Assembly (NCBI GenBank): GCA_964416315.1 | Contig: CAYQDR010000009.1 | Coordinates: 5,366-69,365 of the forward strand | Direction of reading: 5' to 3' | Source of the DNA: CAYQDR01 sp964416315 | GTDB lineage: Bacteria > Methylomirabilota > Methylomirabilia > Rokubacteriales > DASRDR01 | Length of the DNA stretch: 64,000 nucleotides | In this document: positions 7,975 to 14,539 of the stretch, piece after piece | Position numbering within the stretch: the stretch's first letter is position 1 | How the letters are laid out: every line of letters begins with the position of its first letter | Program-made: the position numbers and the translations under genes | The notes under the pieces: model-generated | Told to the model about the DNA's origin: nothing | What the model saw: the letters and a program-made list of their open reading frames with translations, nothing else | Databases searched by the model: none

Positions 7975-8912
7975 CCGAAGCCGACGTCACCGCGCTCCTG
8001 CCGATGTCTGTCGCCCTGGAGGCGGCGGAGGAGGTGTTCCGCTGGCAGGGCGAGGGGAGGCTCACCAATCGATCGCGCGTCCGCCTCCCGGTCCCCGGCG
8101 GGCTGCTCCACGTGATGGCGGCGGCGCTCCCCGAGGGGCGCGTGATGGGCCTCAAGGCGTACGCCACGGTGCGGGGCGGGGCGAAGTTCGTCGTGCTCCT
8201 GTTCTCGGCCGAGACGGGCGCGCTGCTCGCCGTGATCGAGGCCGACCGCCTGGGACAGATGCGGACGGGGGCGGCGTCGGGGGTCGCGACGAAGCACCTC
8301 GCGCGAGCCGACGCGGACCGGGTCGGCTGCTACGGGACGGGGTGGCAGGCGGGGTCGCAGCTCGAGGCGGTGTGCGCCGTGCGTCCCGTGCGCGAGGTCC
8401 GCGTCTACGGCCGCGACCCGGAGCGGCGGAAGCGGTTCGCGGAGAGCCTGGCCCAGACGCTCGCGGTTCCGGTCGTGCCGGCGGACCGGCCCGAGGCGGC
8501 GGCGGAGGGTGCCTCGATCCTCGTCACGATCACCAGCTCGAAGACGCCCGTGCTCGAGGGGGCGTGGATCGAGGCCGGGGCCCACGTCAACGCGGCCGGA
8601 TCGAACGCGCTGGCCCGGGCGGAGATCGACGTCGAGGCGGTGCGGCGCGCGAGTCTGATCGTCACCGACTCGCTGGAGCAGGCCCAGGTCGAGTGCGGAG
8701 ACCTGGTGGCGGCGATCGAGCAGGGGGTGATCGGGTGGGATGCGGTGCACGAGCTCGGGGAGATCGTGGCGGGGAAGCACCCGGGCCGCCAGCGGGCGAG
8801 CGACATCACGCTGTTCGAGTCCCAGGGCGTCGCGATGGAAGACGTCGCGGTCGCAGTGCGCGTGGTCGCACGCGCCCGCGCGCAGGGGATCGGTCTCGAG
8901 ATCCCGATCTAG
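7959..8912 (+). CDS. ornithine cyclodeaminase/mu-crystallin family protein
   Basis: 317 residues from the ATG at 7959, inside the end of the DUF309 gene. Features: GLKAYATVRGG, the dinucleotide-binding segment VGCYGTGWQAGSQLEAV, VYGRDPERRKRF, and HVNAAGSNALARAEID with VTDSLEQAQVECGDL. The family includes ornithine cyclodeaminases, alanine dehydrogenases and ketimine or pyrroline reductases that use NAD(P). The glycine motif is GTGWQA where many members have GxGxQA, so cofactor binding looks intact. Substrate unassigned. Confidence 0.9.
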   Translation: MALVLTEADVTALLPMSVALEAAEEVFRWQGEGRLTNRSRVRLPVPGGLLHVMAAALPEGRVMGLKAYATVRGGAKFVVLLFSAETGALLAVIEADRLGQMRTGAASGVATKHLARADADRVGCYGTGWQAGSQLEAVCAVRPVREVRVYGRDPERRKRFAESLAQTLAVPVVPADRPEAAAEGASILVTITSSKTPVLEGAWIEAGAHVNAAGSNALARAEIDVEAVRRASLIVTDSLEQAQVECGDLVAAIEQGVIGWDAVHELGEIVAGKHPGRQRASDITLFESQGVAMEDVAVAVRVVARARAQGIGLEIPI

Positions 8913-8925
8913 TGGGAGGGGGAGA

Positions 8926-9927
8926 ATGCACCGATGGCGAGTGTTGGCCGTGGCGCTCGGGGTGGCGTGCTCCGTGGTGCTGGCGGAGGCCGGCGGGAGC
9001 TTCTACGGGCTCACCCCCGGGGGGTTGCGCGAGGTCAAGGGAAAGATCGTCGAGTACGACCTGCCGACCCCGCGGTACCCGCACGACCCGGCCGCGGCGT
9101 CCGATGGGAGCATCTGGGTCACGGTGATGGGTGGGGACAAGCTCGCGCGGTTCGACCCGGGCACGGGGAAGTGGACGGAGTTTCCGCTCGCGCCGAACAC
9201 CCGACCCCACGGGCTCGCGATCGACGCGGGCGGGCGCGTGTGGTTCACCGCCAACGGCGGCGGATACCTCGGCCGGCTCGATCCCAGGAGCGGTGAGATC
9301 AAGGCGTACGCCCTCCCGTCGGGCGGAGACCCGCACACGCCGGTGATCGCGCCGGACGGGGCGATCTGGGGGACGGTGCAGGTCGGTAACCGGATCGTTC
9401 GGGTGGACCCCGCGACCGGCGAGGCGCGGGAGTACGCGGTGCCCAGCGCGGGGGCACGGCCGTACGGGATCACCCTGGACCGGCACGGGCGCGTGTGGTT
9501 CTGCGAGTTCGGGCGCGCCCACCTGGGACGCCTCGATCCCAGGACGGGGACGCTCGACGAGCTCGCGACGCCGACGCGGAACTCGCGCCCCCGGCGCATG
9601 GCCACGGCCCCCGACGGCGCGATCTGGTTCACGGAGTACGGAGTGGACCGGATCGGCCGGCTCGACCCCGACTCCGGCCGGATGCAGGAGTGGAAGATGC
9701 CGTCGAACCCCTCGGGGCCCTACGCGGTCAACGTGGACGCGGCGGGGCGGGTCTGGGTGAGCGAGTTCTCGGCGGACACGGTGGCACGGTTCGACCCGAA
9801 GACCGGCCGCTTCCGGGTCGTGAAGCTCCCGCACGCGGGGAGCGGCGTGCGGAAGATGACGCTCGACGCGGGCGGCCGGCTCTGGTACCTCGGCTCCCAC
9901 AACGGGAAGCTGGGCGTCCTCGAGTAA
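8926..9927 (+). CDS. secreted beta-propeller protein, virginiamycin B lyase-like
   Basis: 333 residues from the ATG at 8926, preceded by a strong GGGAGGGGGA ribosome site. A signal peptide occupies about the first 22 residues (RVLAVALGVACSVVLAEA). Repeated blades follow the pattern ...DGxIWFTxxGxxxIGRLDPxTGxxxEY..., typical of Vgb/streptogramin lyase and SMP-30-like propellers. True Vgb opens macrocyclic lactones; most environmental homologues are of unknown function, so resistance should not be inferred. Probably periplasmic or extracellular. Confidence 0.85.
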   Translation: MHRWRVLAVALGVACSVVLAEAGGSFYGLTPGGLREVKGKIVEYDLPTPRYPHDPAAASDGSIWVTVMGGDKLARFDPGTGKWTEFPLAPNTRPHGLAIDAGGRVWFTANGGGYLGRLDPRSGEIKAYALPSGGDPHTPVIAPDGAIWGTVQVGNRIVRVDPATGEAREYAVPSAGARPYGITLDRHGRVWFCEFGRAHLGRLDPRTGTLDELATPTRNSRPRRMATAPDGAIWFTEYGVDRIGRLDPDSGRMQEWKMPSNPSGPYAVNVDAAGRVWVSEFSADTVARFDPKTGRFRVVKLPHAGSGVRKMTLDAGGRLWYLGSHNGKLGVLE

Positions 9928-9990
9928 CTCTCGGAGGAAGGCGCATGCCCGCGTGGAGCTCGGGCTCGCGGGACGGGGAGCGCCGGCCGG

Positions 9991-10542
9991 TCAGCGGCCC
10001 AGGATCACCTCGACAGCCCGCTCGATCTGGCTGAGGCCGACGGCCTTGTTGACGAGCGTGAACGGGCCGGTGTCGAGCGCTCGCGCGACGAGGTCGGAGT
10101 CGGGATAGGCGGTCAGGATCACGACCGGCAGCTCCGGCTGGATCCGTCGGAGCTTCGCGAAGGTCTCCACCCCGTTCATCCCCGGCATCAGGAGATCGAG
10201 GAGGACGAGGTCCAGCTCCGTCGCGTCGGCGATCTGCAGGGCCTCCTTGCCGTTGGCCGCGGCGAGGACGTGGCGCAGCGGGGCCTGCAGGGCGGCGGTC
10301 AGGAACTGCCGCACCGGATCCTCGTCGTCGACGACGAGGATGGTCGCCGGGGTGAGAACCGCGCTCTCCCGAAACCAGTCGTCGAGGATCGTCCGGTGGA
10401 AGCGCCACTGGCGCCCGACCTTGTGGCCGGGCAGCTCGCGACGCTCGGCGAGCCGATAGGCCGTGGAGACCGGGAGCTTCAGGTAGTGGGCGACGTCCTG
10501 AATCGTCAGCACCTCGGCGGGCTGGGTCGCGCGGGTCTTCAT
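9991..10542 (-). CDS. excisionase-type HTH fused to a response-regulator receiver
   Basis: 183 residues. Residues about 12-58 form an excisionase/MerR-like HTH_17 domain (LTIQDVAHYLKLPVSTAYRL, closing GRQWRFHRTILDDWF). Residues about 65-183 form a CheY-like receiver with the acidic pair VVDDED, the phospho-acceptor Asp in LVLLDLLMPGMNG, VILTAY and a Lys in LVNKAVG. The order is the reverse of most response regulators, where the DNA-binding domain is C-terminal. The usual KP at the end of beta-5 is KA. No kinase gene lies next to it, so it is an orphan regulator. Target unknown. Confidence 0.88.
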   Translation of the reverse strand: MKTRATQPAEVLTIQDVAHYLKLPVSTAYRLAERRELPGHKVGRQWRFHRTILDDWFRESAVLTPATILVVDDEDPVRQFLTAALQAPLRHVLAAANGKEALQIADATELDLVLLDLLMPGMNGVETFAKLRRIQPELPVVILTAYPDSDLVARALDTGPFTLVNKAVGLSQIERAVEVILGR

Positions 10543-10719
10543 GCCTCACTACCGGTGCATCCCGGGTACCAACGGCAAGGCTGTGCCGCAACCATGGATT
10601 GGAGCAAGGGTTTCAGGCCAGCAGCGGCCGGATCGGTGGATGCTTTCTCACCAGGGCACTCGCTGCGGCGGGAGTTCGGCGGGTGAGTTCCTGACCAGCC
10701 GGCCCCGGGCGGAAACCCC
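10543..10719. other. intergenic stretch with no recognisable gene
   Basis: Between the divergent HTH-receiver gene and the RRM-gene promoter I see no conserved coding frame, RNA gene or repeat. Confidence 0.5.
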
Positions 10720-10748
10720 TTGACAGGGTAGAGGCCCCCGGCTAGGGT
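10720..10748 (+). promoter_or_regulatory. sigma-70-type promoter of the RRM gene
   Basis: TTGACA (10720-10725), a 17-nt spacer and TAGGGT (10743-10748). Transcription from here would give a leader of about 107 nt before the RRM start codon. Confidence 0.65.
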
Positions 10749-10796
10749 GGACCCGGCGCGAAGGATCACCGTTGGCAGCGGCGTCGCGGTCGAGTG

Positions 10797-10824
10797 CCCT
10801 CAAAGAGGTTCGGCTCTTTGGGGG
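10797..10824 (+). promoter_or_regulatory. hairpin in the RRM-gene leader
   Basis: CAAAGAG (10801-10807) and CTCTTTG (10814-10820) pair perfectly around GTTCGG, extended by CCCT against GGGG. The stem ends 38 nt before the ATG and a GAGGAGG ribosome site follows near 10848. It could be a cold- or protein-responsive element (RRM genes are often autoregulated or cold-induced in other bacteria) or an attenuator. Confidence 0.5.
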
Positions 10825-10862
10825 CGTTCTTGTCTGTGCCGGCCTCTGAGGAGGTGCCAGAG

Positions 10863-11183
10863 ATGTCCGCCAAGCTCTTCGTGGGCAACCTGTCCTACCA
10901 GGCGACGGAGGAGGACCTGCGCGAGTTGTTTCAGCAGGCCGGCACCGTCGAGTCGGTCCGCATCATCACCGATCAGTTTACGGGTCGGCCCCGGGGCTTT
11001 GGCTTCGTGGAGATGGCCACGAAGGAGGAGGCCGAGCGCGCGATCGAGCAACTGAACGGTCGGCTCTTCCGCGACCGAAACCTCGTCGTGGACGAGGCGC
11101 GTCCCCAGCCCAGCCGGGGCCCGCGGGGTGGGGGCGGCGGGCGTGGCCCCGGGGGGGGCGGAGGCGGCTGGGGCCGTCGGTAG
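10863..11183 (+). CDS. RRM-domain RNA-binding protein with Gly-rich tail
   Basis: 106 residues. One canonical RNA recognition motif spans residues 1-80 with RNP2 KLFVGNLSYQ and RNP1 RGFGFVEM. The tail is a Gly/Arg-rich stretch ending GGWGRR, the layout of cyanobacterial cold-regulated Rbp proteins. It likely binds single-stranded RNA in the cytosol. The start follows a clear GAGGAGG site. A rho-independent terminator follows the stop and the gene has its own promoter, so it is monocistronic. Confidence 0.93.
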   Translation: MSAKLFVGNLSYQATEEDLRELFQQAGTVESVRIITDQFTGRPRGFGFVEMATKEEAERAIEQLNGRLFRDRNLVVDEARPQPSRGPRGGGGGRGPGGGGGGWGRR

Positions 11184-11201
11184 GCCGGGCCAGCACGGGG
11201 G

Positions 11202-11233
11202 ACCGGGGCGGCTCGGGAGGCCCCGGTTTCTTA
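11202..11233 (+). terminator. rho-independent terminator of the RRM gene
   Basis: ACCGGGGC (11202-11209) pairs with GCCCCGGT (11220-11227) around a 10-nt loop, followed by TTTCTTATT. This is the clearest intrinsic terminator of the window. Confidence 0.8.
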
Positions 11234-11262
11234 TTGCCTGAAGGCCTCGTCAGATGTATAGT
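11234..11262 (+). promoter_or_regulatory. promoter directly abutting the radical SAM gene
   Basis: TTGCCT (11234-11239), 17-nt spacer, and an extended -10 TG-TATAGT with the hexamer at 11257-11262. The GTG at 11269 begins 6 nt after the hexamer, where transcription is expected to start. Confidence 0.65.
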
Positions 11263-11268
11263 CCAGGC

Positions 11269-12204
11269 GTGCGCGGGGTCCGCTACGAGAAGACCCGGGC
11301 GAAGAGCGTCCTGAACCCGGTCCAGGGCATGGGGTTCCGCTGGAGCGCGAATCCCTACCGGGGCTGCACGCACGGCTGCCACTACTGCTTCGCCCGCCGC
11401 TACCACACCTACCTCGAGCTCGGGGCGGGGGACGATTTCAGCTCGGTGATCTTCGTGAAGGTGAACGCGCCGGAGGTGGTGCGCGCGGAGCTCGCGCGAC
11501 CCACGTGGCGCCGCGAAGCCGTCGCCATCGGCACGGCGACCGACCCGTACCAGCCGATCGAGGGGCGCTACCGCCTGACGCGAGGCGTCCTCGAGGCGCT
11601 GGCCGCGGCCGCGACGCCCGCGAGCGTCGTGACGAAGGGGACGATGGTCGTCCGCGACCGGGACGTCCTGGCCGAGCTCGGCCGGCGCGCTGGGGCGACC
11701 GTGTGCGTGAGCGTGACGACCCTGGACATCGAGCGGTGGCGCCGCCTCGAGCCGGGGACGCCGGCGCCGGCCCAGCGGCTCCGGGCCGTGGCGACGCTGG
11801 CCTCCGCCGGGATCGCGGTCGGCGTGCTCCTGGCTCCGATCATCCCGGGGCTCACGGCGGACCGCGCGAACCTCGAGGCCGTCATCCGCGCCGCGGCCGA
11901 CCACGGGGCGCGGTTCCTCGGAACGCGGGTCCTGCACCTGCGTCCCGAGGTGAAGGCGCACTTCACGGTGTTCCTCGGGGCGGAGGCGCCGGAGCTCCTC
12001 CCGCTCTACCGACGGCTCTATCCGGGCGACCGCGCCTACGCGCCGGGGCGCGTGGAAGCCGAGATCGGAACCCTGGTCGGCGAGCTCCGCGAGCGGTATG
12101 GGCTCCCGGGTCGGATGCGGCAAGAGCCGCCGCCCACGACCGAGCGGGAGCCCGCCCCGGCGGAGCGGGGAAAGCGCGAGCGGCAGCTCGAGCTCGACTG
12201 GTAG
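11269..12204 (+). CDS. SPL-family radical SAM protein
   Basis: 311 residues from GTG 11269; an in-frame ATG at 11254 overlaps the -10 hexamer and is probably upstream of the transcript. The radical SAM cluster motif CTHGCHYC (CxxxCxxC) follows NPYRGC, as in spore-photoproduct-lyase-like proteins of the SplB/Rv2578c group. Later segments TATDPYQPIEGRYRLTRG and SVTTLDIERWRRLEPGTPAP are typical of this group. The organism shows no sporulation genes here, so a DNA photoproduct role is unproven. Function unknown. Confidence 0.88.
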   Translation: MRGVRYEKTRAKSVLNPVQGMGFRWSANPYRGCTHGCHYCFARRYHTYLELGAGDDFSSVIFVKVNAPEVVRAELARPTWRREAVAIGTATDPYQPIEGRYRLTRGVLEALAAAATPASVVTKGTMVVRDRDVLAELGRRAGATVCVSVTTLDIERWRRLEPGTPAPAQRLRAVATLASAGIAVGVLLAPIIPGLTADRANLEAVIRAAADHGARFLGTRVLHLRPEVKAHFTVFLGAEAPELLPLYRRLYPGDRAYAPGRVEAEIGTLVGELRERYGLPGRMRQEPPPTTEREPAPAERGKRERQLELDW

Positions 12205-12205
12205 C

Positions 12206-12228
12206 GCCCGGGCGCGCGGCGCCCGGGC
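12206..12228 (+). terminator. perfect 10-bp hairpin after the radical SAM gene
   Basis: GCCCGGGCGC and GCGCCCGGGC pair perfectly around GCG, 1 nt after the stop codon. There is no U-run, so it may protect the 3' end or pause polymerase rather than terminate alone. Confidence 0.45.
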
Positions 12229-12344
12229 CCTGGCGGGTGCTGAAAACCACCGGCGCGTGTCAGGCGACCGCGCGCTCCTGAGCTAGGAGCTCGTCCCGGT
12301 AAGCCGGGCGACTCGCTTGAGCAAGACCGCGCGGCTCATGGTGT

Positions 12345-12427
12345 TCCGCTCCGAGCGCCGGCTTTGCCGGCGCAATCCCTCGCGGGGGGAGGTTCCGGAA
12401 GGGGGGCGGAGCCCCGCTCCGGGTCGA
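12345..12427. repeat. dispersed hairpin repeat family B, copy 1
   Basis: Contains GCGCCGGCTTTGCCGGCGC followed by GGGGGGAGGTTCCGG and an AGGGGGGCGGAGCCCCGC hairpin. The same two-hairpin layout recurs at 17307-17380 and 31821-31963. It ends at the stop codon of the LOG-family gene. Confidence 0.7.
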
Positions 12428-13087
12428 CTAGGGGAGGGCCGGGCTCCCGACCCGGAGGTGGCGGAGGACCTCCTCGGGGGTGTCGGCGATGCGCAGGATG
12501 GCGAGGTCCCGGGGAGACACCCGGCGCTCGGTCACCACGACCTGTCGCAGCCAGTCCAGCAGCCCCTGCCAGTAGACCGAGCCGAGCAGGATGATCGGGA
12601 TCGGGCGACTCCGCCGCGTCTGGACGAGCGTCGTCGCCTCGAACAGCTCGTCCAGCGTGCCGAAACCGCCGGGGGCGATGACGAAGCCGACCGAGTACTT
12701 GACGAACATCACCTTCCGCACGAAGAAGTAGCGGAAGTTCACGAGCTTCGACAGGTAGCGGTTCGGCGCCTGCTCCTGCGGGAGGTCGATGTTGAGCCCG
12801 ACGGAGAGCCCGCCGGCCTCCATGGCGCCCTTGTTCGCCGCCTCCATGATTCCCGGGCCGCCGCCCGTGAGGATCGTGAACCCGCTCTCGGCCAGGAGGC
12901 GCGCGGTCTTCTCGACGAGCGCGTAGGCGGGCTCCTCGGGCGTCGCGCGGGCCGATCCGAAGAATGCGACGGCCGGCGGGATCACCGCCAGCGCCTCGAA
13001 GCCCGCGACGAACTCGTCCATGATCTTGAAGACCCGCCAGGGGTCCTCGGTGTCGGCATGGAGGGGACCGGGCTGGACGTCGGTCAC
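12428..13087 (-). CDS. LOG family protein (TIGR00730-type)
   Basis: 219 residues with the two LOG-family signatures GGGPGIMEAANKGA and PGGFGTLDELFE, plus FFGSARATPEEPAY near the N-terminus. Characterised members are cytokinin-activating phosphoribohydrolases (release of the base from nucleoside monophosphates) or pyrimidine/purine 5'-nucleotide nucleosidases. The usual lysine-decarboxylase label is a misannotation. It lies 16 bp downstream of the selenocysteine DsbA-like gene and is probably cotranscribed with it. Confidence 0.9.
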   Translation of the reverse strand: MTDVQPGPLHADTEDPWRVFKIMDEFVAGFEALAVIPPAVAFFGSARATPEEPAYALVEKTARLLAESGFTILTGGGPGIMEAANKGAMEAGGLSVGLNIDLPQEQAPNRYLSKLVNFRYFFVRKVMFVKYSVGFVIAPGGFGTLDELFEATTLVQTRRSRPIPIILLGSVYWQGLLDWLRQVVVTERRVSPRDLAILRIADTPEEVLRHLRVGSPALP

Positions 13088-13103
13088 GGGGAACCGGGGC
13101 GGG

Positions 13104-13703
13104 TCAGGCGGCGATCAGCCGGCGGTACTCGGCGAGCGGGACAGCGCCGACGATCCGCCGTCCCCCGTCGAGGACGACCGTGGGAATCGCGCGGACGCCG
13201 TGCTCCTGGACGGCCGACTCGTAGTCGTCGAGCACGGGCTGGCGGCCCCGCCCGGCCTCGTAGTCCGAGAGAAAGCGATTCACGTCGAGACCGGGCAGCG
13301 TCCGGACGACACCCACCACTTCCCCCGGGGCGCCGATGTTGACGCCGTCGGTGAAGAACGCCTGGTAGAGCCGGAGGTGCAGCGCTTCGAAGAGCTCCTC
13401 ACCCTGGAGCGTGACGCACTTCGCGGCTTCGAGGGCGGGCATGCTCCAGGTCGGGTAGTCCGGCCGCTCCCACAGCCGGTAGGTGACGCCGGCATCTGCG
13501 GCGAGCTCGGCGCAGCGGCGCCACGCCTCCTCCCGGTAGGTGCCTTTGAAGGTCGCGGTCGGATCGGGAGTCGGGCGGAGGGGGAAGGCGCGCCAGCGCA
13601 GGGTCAGTCGGCCGCGGAGCTCGGCCTGGAGTCGCCGGAGGCGCACGGCCGCCGGGTAGCACCAGGGTCAGAGGTAATCGGCGTACTCGATGATTTCCAC
13701 CAC
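13104..13703 (-). CDS. selenocysteine-containing DsbA/FrnE-family oxidoreductase (U-P-W-C)
   Basis: 199 residues if the in-frame UGA at 13670-13668 is read as selenocysteine (residue 12). The start is GTG 13703 (or 13700): VVEIIEYADYL, then Sec, then PWCYPAAVRLRRLQ, so the UGA replaces the first Cys of the thioredoxin-fold CPWC active site. Everything downstream is a normal DsbA/2-hydroxychromene-isomerase-like domain, including the cis-Pro loop RAIPTVVLDG. No signal peptide is present, so it is probably cytosolic like FrnE. A SECIS-like hairpin follows the UGA and a -10 TACAAT lies 5 nt upstream of the start. Read without Sec the gene would seem to begin at 13646 and lack its active site. 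A sequencing change from TGT/TGC to TGA is the alternative, but the independent Sec-type selD argues against it. Confidence 0.88.
13625..13670 (-). promoter_or_regulatory. UGA Sec codon and SECIS-like hairpin of the DsbA-like gene
   Basis: On the minus strand the UGA (13670-13668) is followed by a two-part stem: CCTGG (13666-13662) pairs with CCAGG (13629-13625), and GGCG (13653-13650) pairs with CGCC (13643-13640) around the 6-nt loop GCCGTG. The loop begins 18 nt after the UGA and with G, within the known spacing and loop rule for bacterial SECIS elements bound by SelB. Confidence 0.65.
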
Positions 13704-13708
13704 GACGC

Positions 13709-13737
13709 ATTGTAGCGGGCGTGTCCGAGGAGAGCAA
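13709..13737 (-). promoter_or_regulatory. promoter of the Sec DsbA-like gene
   Basis: On the minus strand TTGCTC (13737-13732), a 17-nt spacer and TACAAT (13714-13709). The GTG start at 13703 follows after 5 nt, so the transcript would be leaderless or nearly so. Confidence 0.6.
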
Positions 13738-13768
13738 GGTTGACAGCCTGACGAAGAGCCGGCGCGCC

Positions 13769-13798
13769 TTGACACCCCCCGGCGAGTCTGCCTAGACT
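13769..13798 (+). promoter_or_regulatory. promoter abutting the cyclo-ligase-like gene
   Basis: TTGACA (13769-13774), 18-nt spacer, TAGACT (13793-13798), then 7 nt to the ATG at 13806. There is no room for a Shine-Dalgarno, so leaderless translation is expected. Confidence 0.65.
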
Positions 13799-13805
13799 CC
13801 GGCCG

Positions 13806-14534
13806 ATGACCCCCGCGCTGCCGACCTCGAAGGCCGAGGTGCGCGAGATGATCTGGCGCGCGATGGAAGTCCGCGGCGTCGCGCGCTTTCCCGGAACGAA
13901 GGGGCGCATCCCGAACTTCGTCGGCGCCGAGCGGGCCGCGCTCCACCTCCAGAGCCTGCCCCCGTGGCGCGCGGCGCGCGTCGTCAAGGTCAACCCGGAC
14001 GCCCCGCAGCTCCCGGTCCGCCGCATGGCGCTCCGCGAGGGGAAGGTCGTCTTCATGGCGGTGCCGCGCCTGCGGGAGCTCGAGTGCTTCATTGAGCTCG
14101 ACCCGGCGCGGCTCGGCCCGCGGGCGCTCCAGGCGGCGTCGATCAAGGGCGCCGAGCGGTTCGGGCGCCGCGTCCCACTCGAGGCGGTGCCGCGGATCGA
14201 CCTCATCGTCTGCGGGTCGGTCGCGCTGAACGGCAAGGGCGCGCGCGTGGGGAAGGGGGGTGGCTTCTCGGACCTCGAGTACGCCCTGCTCGTCGAGGCG
14301 GGAAAGGCGGGCCCCGGCACCCCGATCGTCACGACGGTGCACTCGATCCAGATGGTGCCGCAGGCGCTCGAGATGCTGCCGCACGACATCCCGGTGGACG
14401 TCGTCGTGACGCCGGACGGCCCGATCCGGGTGACACCGGCACACCCCCGCCCCCGCGGGATCTACCCCGAGGCGCTGACCCCCGAAAAGCTCGCCGAGGT
14501 CCCCGTCCTCCAGCGGCTCCTCGGGCTCGGCTGA
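13806..14534 (+). CDS. 5-formyltetrahydrofolate cyclo-ligase family protein
   Basis: 242 residues from the ATG at 13806. It has the 5-FCL layout: an N-terminal helix KAEVREMIWRAME, RRMALREGKVVFMAVPRL, IDLIVCGSVALNGKGARVGKGGGFSDLEYALL (nucleotide-binding glycine segment) and a C-terminal IPVDVVVTP. The glycine motif GKGGGFSDLEY differs from the GxGxGYYD of classical enzymes and resembles the MTHFSD-like branch, so the exact substrate is less certain than the fold. Classical members convert 5-formyl-THF to methenyl-THF with ATP. Confidence 0.82.
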   Translation: MTPALPTSKAEVREMIWRAMEVRGVARFPGTKGRIPNFVGAERAALHLQSLPPWRAARVVKVNPDAPQLPVRRMALREGKVVFMAVPRLRELECFIELDPARLGPRALQAASIKGAERFGRRVPLEAVPRIDLIVCGSVALNGKGARVGKGGGFSDLEYALLVEAGKAGPGTPIVTTVHSIQMVPQALEMLPHDIPVDVVVTPDGPIRVTPAHPRPRGIYPEALTPEKLAEVPVLQRLLGLG

Positions 14535-14539
14535 GCGGC

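Noticed and set aside
8926..9927. Antibiotic (streptogramin) resistance from Vgb-like similarity
   Set aside because: The propeller fold is shared by many non-resistance proteins and catalytic residues cannot be confirmed by eye.
11254..11268. ATG 11254 as start of the radical SAM gene
   Set aside because: The ATG overlaps the extended -10 (TGTATAGT), so it would lie upstream of the expected transcript; GTG 11269 fits better.
12229..12344. Possible tRNA in the gap after the radical SAM gene
   Set aside because: Short stems are present, but there is no T-loop GTTCGAnTC, no anticodon arm of correct size and no acceptor stem.
13668..14444. Minus-strand frame whose end reads VVVEIIEYADYL before a stop
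   Set aside because: Only its last residues are real; they are the start of the Sec DsbA-like gene. The rest is antisense to the cyclo-ligase gene.
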